10,391 nt of DNA from Treponema sp. GTDB lineage: Bacteria; Spirochaetota; Spirochaetia; Treponematales; Breznakiellaceae. Under the pieces are notes generated by a model. That model was given only the letters and a program-made list of their open reading frames with translations. It had not been told where the DNA came from and did not search any database. Within the stretch, counting starts at the first letter, position 1, and every line of letters begins with the position of its first letter. Below are positions 7,227 to 10,391 of this stretch, piece after piece. Both the position numbers and the translations under genes were made by a program. The stretch is taken from contig JAITJV010000012.1 in assembly GCA_031278755.1 (NCBI GenBank), positions 1-10,391 of the forward strand, in the 5' to 3' direction.

Positions 7227-7901
7227 CTACAGTCCCTGCGCTCGGGTGGTATTTGCATTGGTAAAGCGATCTTCCCGTTTTTTCCCCAATCCAATATAGT
7301 AGGTTTCAAACGATTCGCTGCGGCAAGCGGCGGGTTTAAAACTTTTTCCCGCGGAAAAACATTCCCGTATTTTTTTAAGAAGAAGATGGGCGTCGGACCC
7401 CTGGAAAATTTTGACGATAAAGTTTCCGCCGGGGCGCAGCGAGGAAAGCGCATAGTCCGCCGCGGTTTCGGCCAGCTCCCGGGAACGCATGACGTCCACG
7501 GAACGGTTCCCCGTTGTCGCGGGCGCGGCGTCGCTCATCACAAGATCGTAGGGGCCCTGATCCAGGAGCGCGCTGCGGACGCCGGGATTTGTAATATCGC
7601 CCTGAACAAAAAAGAAATGTTCACTTTCAAAAAGGCCCTTGCCGTATTCCGTTGAAAGGGGGGCAAGATCCGCGGCGGCAAGAAAGGCCCCGCCGTTTTG
7701 GAAACGAAGGGCAAGCTTCCTCAAAACATAAAGGCTCCAGCTTCCCGGAGCGGCCCCCAGATCCAGAATCCTGACCGCCTGGCCCGCTTTAACAAGCGAG
7801 AATTTTTCATCGGCTTCTTTTAGCTTGTACACTGAACGGGCGGGGTAGCCTTCACTTTTTGCCTTTACGGTCCAGTGATCCGGTTTTTCGTAATTTGCCA
7901 T
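7227..7901 (-). CDS. rlmE: 23S rRNA (uridine-2'-O)-methyltransferase RlmE (FtsJ/RrmJ family)
   Basis: Expected to 2'-O-methylate the uridine equivalent to U2552 of 23S rRNA in the A-loop, a late step in large-subunit maturation, with SAM as donor. The 224-residue protein has the SAM-binding motif LDLGAAPGSWS (46-56). It also has the full K-D-K-E catalytic tetrad of this family: Lys26 (SVYKLKE), Asp124 (VMSDAAP), Lys164 (FIVKIFQG) and Glu199 (SESFETYYIG). Three of the four numbers coincide with those known for the E. coli enzyme. After the last core strand a basic tail of about 20 residues is unique to this protein. The ATG at 7901 is preceded by GAGGA with suitable spacing. The gene is convergent with adk (27-base gap) and divergent from the prenyl synthase (53-base gap); no clear promoter is visible in that gap. 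Confidence 0.95.
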   Translation of the reverse strand: MANYEKPDHWTVKAKSEGYPARSVYKLKEADEKFSLVKAGQAVRILDLGAAPGSWSLYVLRKLALRFQNGGAFLAAADLAPLSTEYGKGLFESEHFFFVQGDITNPGVRSALLDQGPYDLVMSDAAPATTGNRSVDVMRSRELAETAADYALSSLRPGGNFIVKIFQGSDAHLLLKKIRECFSAGKSFKPAACRSESFETYYIGLGKKREDRFTNANTTRAQGL

Positions 7902-7954
7902 GGGTTCCTCAGGACCTTCCCTTTAACGCCCGCTCCGTAATATCATGGGCGGAC

Positions 7955-9028
7955 ATGAATGATCAGTATACCCCGCGGATGAAAAAGATTGAAGCGGAGC
8001 TTGAAAAATGGCTGCCCGCCCTGCCCGATTCCCTCTGGATAGCCCGGATCTTTCCGGGACTGGAAGGCGCCGTTAATCCGGCTCTGGCGGCTTCCCTTAC
8101 CGGACCGGGCAGGGAGCTTATGGAACGCGGCGGCAAACGCTGGCGGCCGCTACTTATGTCGCTGATCTGCGAAAGCCTTGGCGGCGGGGATGCGGCCGTA
8201 CCCCTTGCCCCTCTGGTTGAATTCTGCCATACCGCAAGCCTTATCCATGACGACATCGAAGACGGTTCCGACGAACGCCGGGGCAAACCCGCGGTGCACC
8301 TGCTTTACGGAATAGACCGGGGCATAAACAGCGGATGTTTTCTCTATTTTCTTCCCCTTGCCTGCATAGGCTGCTGGGAGAAAGAAGCCCCGGATCGCGC
8401 GGGCCTTGTGTGGCCTATATGGGGTGAATATATGCGGCGGCTGCATCTGGGGCAGGCCATGGATATACACTGGCACAGGGATTTTACTTCGCTCCCGGAT
8501 CTCAGGGAATACTATACGATGTGCTCTCTCAAGACCGGCTGCCTTTCCCGGCTGGCCGCGGTTTTGGGGGTATATGCAGTTCCGGCATTTGGGGATACGA
8601 TACGAAAAACAGCCGCGGATATTCTGGGAAGCGCCGCGGAAAAACTCGGTGTGGGTTTTCAGATCCTCGATGATGTAAAAAACCTCACCTCGGGAATTCC
8701 CGGCAAAAAACGCGGCGACGATATTGCCGAGGGGAAAAAGAGTCTTCCGATATTACTGTACCTGCACCGAAGGCCGGAGCGGAGGGAATTTGCCGCGCGG
8801 TGCTTTGCCGCGGCAAAAAAAGGAGGGCCGGGAGTCCCGGAGGCCGAAGAGTTAATCGGTGAAATGCAGGCTTCGGGAGTTCTGGAAGAAGCGCGGGAAA
8901 AGGGGCTTTTCCTGATTGGGGAAAGCGCCGAAATTTTTTCGGGCAAAGGGAGCGGTGAAAGCCTGGCGCCCTTTTTCCGGGAGCCGGGCAGGATGCTGCT
9001 TTCAGGACTGGCCGGCCTCATCAGTTAA
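7955..9028 (+). CDS. Polyprenyl diphosphate synthase (trans-isoprenyl diphosphate synthase)
   Basis: Condenses IPP with allylic diphosphates to make a trans-polyprenyl diphosphate, in the cytoplasm or at the membrane. The 357-residue protein has GGKRWRP (59-65, substrate binding), the first aspartate-rich motif DDIED (99-103) followed by ERRGKPAVH, HLGQAMDIHW (164-173), KTG (193-195) and the second aspartate-rich region DDVKN (239-243), then GKKRGDDIAEGKKS. The second motif has Asn in place of the last Asp of DDxxD. Small residues (Ala94, Ser95) lie 5 and 4 positions before the first motif, which in this family allows products longer than farnesyl diphosphate. The exact chain length cannot be set from sequence. 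The start is ATG at 7955 with a weak GGGCGGA upstream; the frame is open back to TTG 7859, but that would overlap divergent rlmE. The DUF151 gene follows after 39 bases, probably in the same operon. Confidence 0.9.
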   Translation: MNDQYTPRMKKIEAELEKWLPALPDSLWIARIFPGLEGAVNPALAASLTGPGRELMERGGKRWRPLLMSLICESLGGGDAAVPLAPLVEFCHTASLIHDDIEDGSDERRGKPAVHLLYGIDRGINSGCFLYFLPLACIGCWEKEAPDRAGLVWPIWGEYMRRLHLGQAMDIHWHRDFTSLPDLREYYTMCSLKTGCLSRLAAVLGVYAVPAFGDTIRKTAADILGSAAEKLGVGFQILDDVKNLTSGIPGKKRGDDIAEGKKSLPILLYLHRRPERREFAARCFAAAKKGGPGVPEAEELIGEMQASGVLEEAREKGLFLIGESAEIFSGKGSGESLAPFFREPGRMLLSGLAGLIS

Positions 9029-9067
9029 AAGCGCATAAACCTGACCCTGAACGAATAGGAGAAGGCC

Positions 9068-9685
9068 ATGAACGATATGCTTAAGGCGGAAATCTGGACC
9101 ATTGCGCGGACCGATCAGGGAAACGCGGTATTGCTCCGGCCCCTGGGATCGAACGTTTCGGTCCCCATTTTCATAGGCCCCCTGGAAACCCAGTACATAC
9201 TTATAGGCGGCGGAGAAATACCGGTCAAGCGGCCCCTTACGCCGGATCTTTTTTTAAGCCTTGTAAAACACGTCGGCCTGGAACTTAGGCGGGTCGAAAT
9301 CCACGAACTCAAAAACGACACTTTCCATGCCAGGCTTGTCCTTTCGGGCGGTGAATATACGGGCCGGGAGACCCTGATTCTTGATTCCAGGCCTTCCGAC
9401 GCCTTTGCCCTTGCCGTGCGGAAAAAAAGCCCTATTTATGTCGCCCGTAAGGTGGTCGAACAGGCCGGTATTCCGGTCGATATGGTCATGAGCGAAATGG
9501 AAGAAACCCTGAATTCTACGGACAGGGCCGGAAGCCCCGTGGTTTCAAAAAGGGAAGGGCTTCTTGCCGAACTGGAAAAAGCCGTTGAAGCGGAAGAATA
9601 CGAACGGGCGGCGGAAATTCGGGACATGCTTCTTCTTCTCAACAAAGAAGATGAGGGGAACCGGCTTAATTGCCAAAGTGAATAA
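9068..9685 (+). CDS. Bifunctional nuclease (DUF151) domain protein with C-terminal UVR motif
   Basis: A 205-residue soluble protein. Residues about 5-140 are a DUF151/BFN domain; recognisable pieces are VPIFIGPLET (32-41), the KRPLTPDLF segment (54-62) and LDSRPSDAFALAV (105-117). Residues about 164-191 (LLAELEKAVEAEEYERAAEIRD) form a UVR motif, the helical hairpin through which UvrB and UvrC interact. The UVR motif also occurs in Clp-associated proteins. The BFN name comes from plant homologues reported to have nuclease activity; the function of bacterial members is not settled. The sequence suggests a protein-protein adaptor or nucleic-acid role, but I would not go further. An AGGAGAAGG Shine-Dalgarno lies just before ATG 9068. 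The gene is probably co-transcribed with the preceding prenyl synthase. The promoter for the next gene starts inside its last codons. Confidence 0.92.
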   Translation: MNDMLKAEIWTIARTDQGNAVLLRPLGSNVSVPIFIGPLETQYILIGGGEIPVKRPLTPDLFLSLVKHVGLELRRVEIHELKNDTFHARLVLSGGEYTGRETLILDSRPSDAFALAVRKKSPIYVARKVVEQAGIPVDMVMSEMEETLNSTDRAGSPVVSKREGLLAELEKAVEAEEYERAAEIRDMLLLLNKEDEGNRLNCQSE

Positions 9686-9699
9686 GACCGGTATATAAT
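9670..9699 (+). promoter_or_regulatory. Near-consensus sigma70 promoter for the LysM/M23 gene, overlapping the DUF151 gene end
   Basis: TTGCCA (9670-9675, 5 of 6), an 18-base spacer and a perfect TATAAT (9694-9699). The -35 box lies inside the last codons of the DUF151 gene. The predicted start near 9706 gives a leader of about 87 bases to the TTG at 9793. Confidence 0.6.
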
Positions 9700-9704
9700 G
9701 GATG

Positions 9705-9724
9705 AACTTCCAAGAACTGAAGTT
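9705..9724 (+). other. Leader hairpin 1 upstream of the LysM gene (or weak terminator)
   Basis: AACTTC (9705-9710) pairs with GAAGTT (9719-9724) around an 8-base loop; only two further bases (TG) separate it from TAAATTT. It could end transcripts from the DUF151 gene weakly, or structure the very 5' end of the LysM mRNA. The six-pair stem is marginal. Confidence 0.25.
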
Positions 9725-9742
9725 TTGTAAATTTCGCGGGTA

Positions 9743-9760
9743 ATCTTTTTTTAAAAAGAT
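9743..9760 (+). other. Leader hairpin 2: AT-rich inverted repeat
   Basis: ATCTTTTT and AAAAAGAT flank a TT centre, forming a perfect but AT-only-cored 8-bp inverted repeat 32 bases before the LysM start codon. No T-run follows, so it is not a typical terminator. Confidence 0.3.
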
Positions 9761-9792
9761 GCCGATAAAGAAAGTTATGCTGGAGTAGTTCA

Positions 9793-10391
9793 TTGACGGA
9801 ACTGAAATGGCAATGCCGCGTTTTTCTCAGACTGGCAATGGCCGCCGCGTGTGTATCGGCTTTTCTGACTGTGTTTCCTCTTCCCCGCGTGAACGTGCGC
9901 CTCCGTTCAACTGAGACAGAAGTGGAAAACGGCATGGGCGGAATGGGGTATCCTCCCGAAAAAGCCGGTGAGGAGGACGGCTTCAATGCCGGGATTCCCG
10001 AACCGGAATCTTTTTCGCGGCCCCGTATGCTGTTCAGTTCGTCCTATACGGTTAAAGACGGGGACATGGTGGGCCTCATCGCCCCTGTATACGGCCTTAA
10101 CGACGACACTATTATGTCGGTTAATGGAATAAAAAACGCCCGGGAGCTTTCCATAGGCCGGGTGCTCAAGATCCCCAATCAGGACGGAATTCTCTATACC
10201 GTAAAAGAAGGGGACGATCTTGAAAATATTGCCGAAAAATACTCAATTGAAAAGACGGATCTTGAAACGGTAAACGAAATCTTTTCGGAAAAGATACACC
10301 GGGGAACAGTTCTTTTTATTCCCGGAGCGCGGCTTGACTGGGTGCAAAGACAGGAAATAAACGGCGACCTTTTCATCTGGCCCGTGCAGAG
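9793..10391 (+). CDS. LysM-domain envelope protein, probably an M23-type peptidase (NlpD-like); C-terminus beyond window
   Basis: The 199 codons present encode an N-terminal hydrophobic segment (about 10-30, VFLRLAMAAACVSAFLTVFPLP), which should act as a signal peptide or membrane anchor. A low-complexity Gly/Glu/Pro-rich spacer (about 40-78) follows, then two LysM peptidoglycan-binding domains: residues 84-128 (SYTVKDGDM...LKIPN) and 134-178 (LYTVKEGDD...LFIPG). The sequence then reaches DLFIWPVQ. In LysM-M23 proteins, WPV followed by Q/G marks the beginning of the zinc metallopeptidase domain, so I infer an M23 endopeptidase continuing past the edge; its catalytic residues are not visible. 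The start is TTG at 9793 with GGAG 7 bases upstream; no ATG in this frame lies before the hydrophobic core. Cys20 sits within the hydrophobic segment but the lipobox is poor. The gene has its own promoter, and its role is expected in cell-wall remodelling. Confidence 0.8.
   Translation, partial: MTELKWQCRVFLRLAMAAACVSAFLTVFPLPRVNVRLRSTETEVENGMGGMGYPPEKAGEEDGFNAGIPEPESFSRPRMLFSSSYTVKDGDMVGLIAPVYGLNDDTIMSVNGIKNARELSIGRVLKIPNQDGILYTVKEGDDLENIAEKYSIEKTDLETVNEIFSEKIHRGTVLFIPGARLDWVQRQEINGDLFIWPVQ

Noticed and set aside
7201..7238. CAGGG...CCCTG arms enclosing GTTTA-ct-TAAAC between adk and rlmE, considered as a bidirectional terminator
   Set aside because: The outer and inner arms are only five pairs each, the spacing is irregular and there is no T-run on either side.
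9698..9730. Ten-codon ORF (MDELPRTEVL) just after the DUF151 gene
   Set aside because: Its ATG overlaps the -10 box, so the predicted transcript would lack it. It has no SD and no repeated regulatory codons.
1..10391. Search for mobile elements, CRISPR arrays, tRNA/rRNA genes, toxin-antitoxin pairs or defence genes
   Set aside because: No direct-repeat arrays, transposase or integrase motifs, cloverleaf-like sequences or defence domains were seen. The genes are intact and of similar composition, so a novel system is not supported.

Overview
The window is a stretch of bacterial chromosome, moderately GC-rich, carrying mostly housekeeping and stress genes. I see no insertion sequences, integrases, CRISPR repeats, tRNA or rRNA genes. 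The gene set fits a spirochaete, most likely a Treponema-like lineage with fairly high GC. The reasons are a full-length 'clade II' PurL with an N-terminus of the MKVRRVYVEKKEGF type, a DUF151 protein with a C-terminal UVR motif, and a LysM/M23 envelope protein. This placement is inferred from protein style only. Some Firmicutes share several of these families.

Layout. Positions 1-3763 (minus strand) hold purL, a large purine-biosynthesis enzyme whose C-terminal end runs off the left edge. A 124-bp divergent intergenic region with two back-to-back sigma70-type promoters separates it from a short nitroreductase gene (3888-4406, plus). Convergent to that gene is a minus-strand pair, msrA (5789-6373) followed by a MATE-family transporter (4462-5850). 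They overlap or nearly touch and are probably co-transcribed. A 181-bp divergent region then leads into adk (6555-7199, plus). rlmE/ftsJ (7227-7901, minus) is convergent with adk. Divergent from rlmE is a plus-strand series: a polyprenyl diphosphate synthase (7955-9028), a DUF151/UVR protein (9068-9685), and the first 199 codons of a LysM-containing, probably M23-type, cell-wall protein (9793 to the right edge).

How the genes work together. They serve separate core functions: purine synthesis (PurL), adenylate balance (Adk), ribosome maturation (RlmE), protein-oxidation repair (MsrA) with an adjacent multidrug or cation exporter, isoprenoid chain elongation, and peptidoglycan binding or remodelling. 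No pathway-like cluster or defence system is apparent.

The items most worth a second look are regulatory. purL and msrA both have good -10 boxes almost on top of their start codons and no Shine-Dalgarno, which suggests leaderless or near-leaderless transcripts, while most of their neighbours have an SD. Other regulatory signals are a 16-bp near-palindrome over the nitroreductase -35 box, an unresolved start for the MATE gene, and a near-consensus promoter buried in the end of the DUF151 gene that would drive the LysM gene. I found no convincing evidence of a new biological system here.
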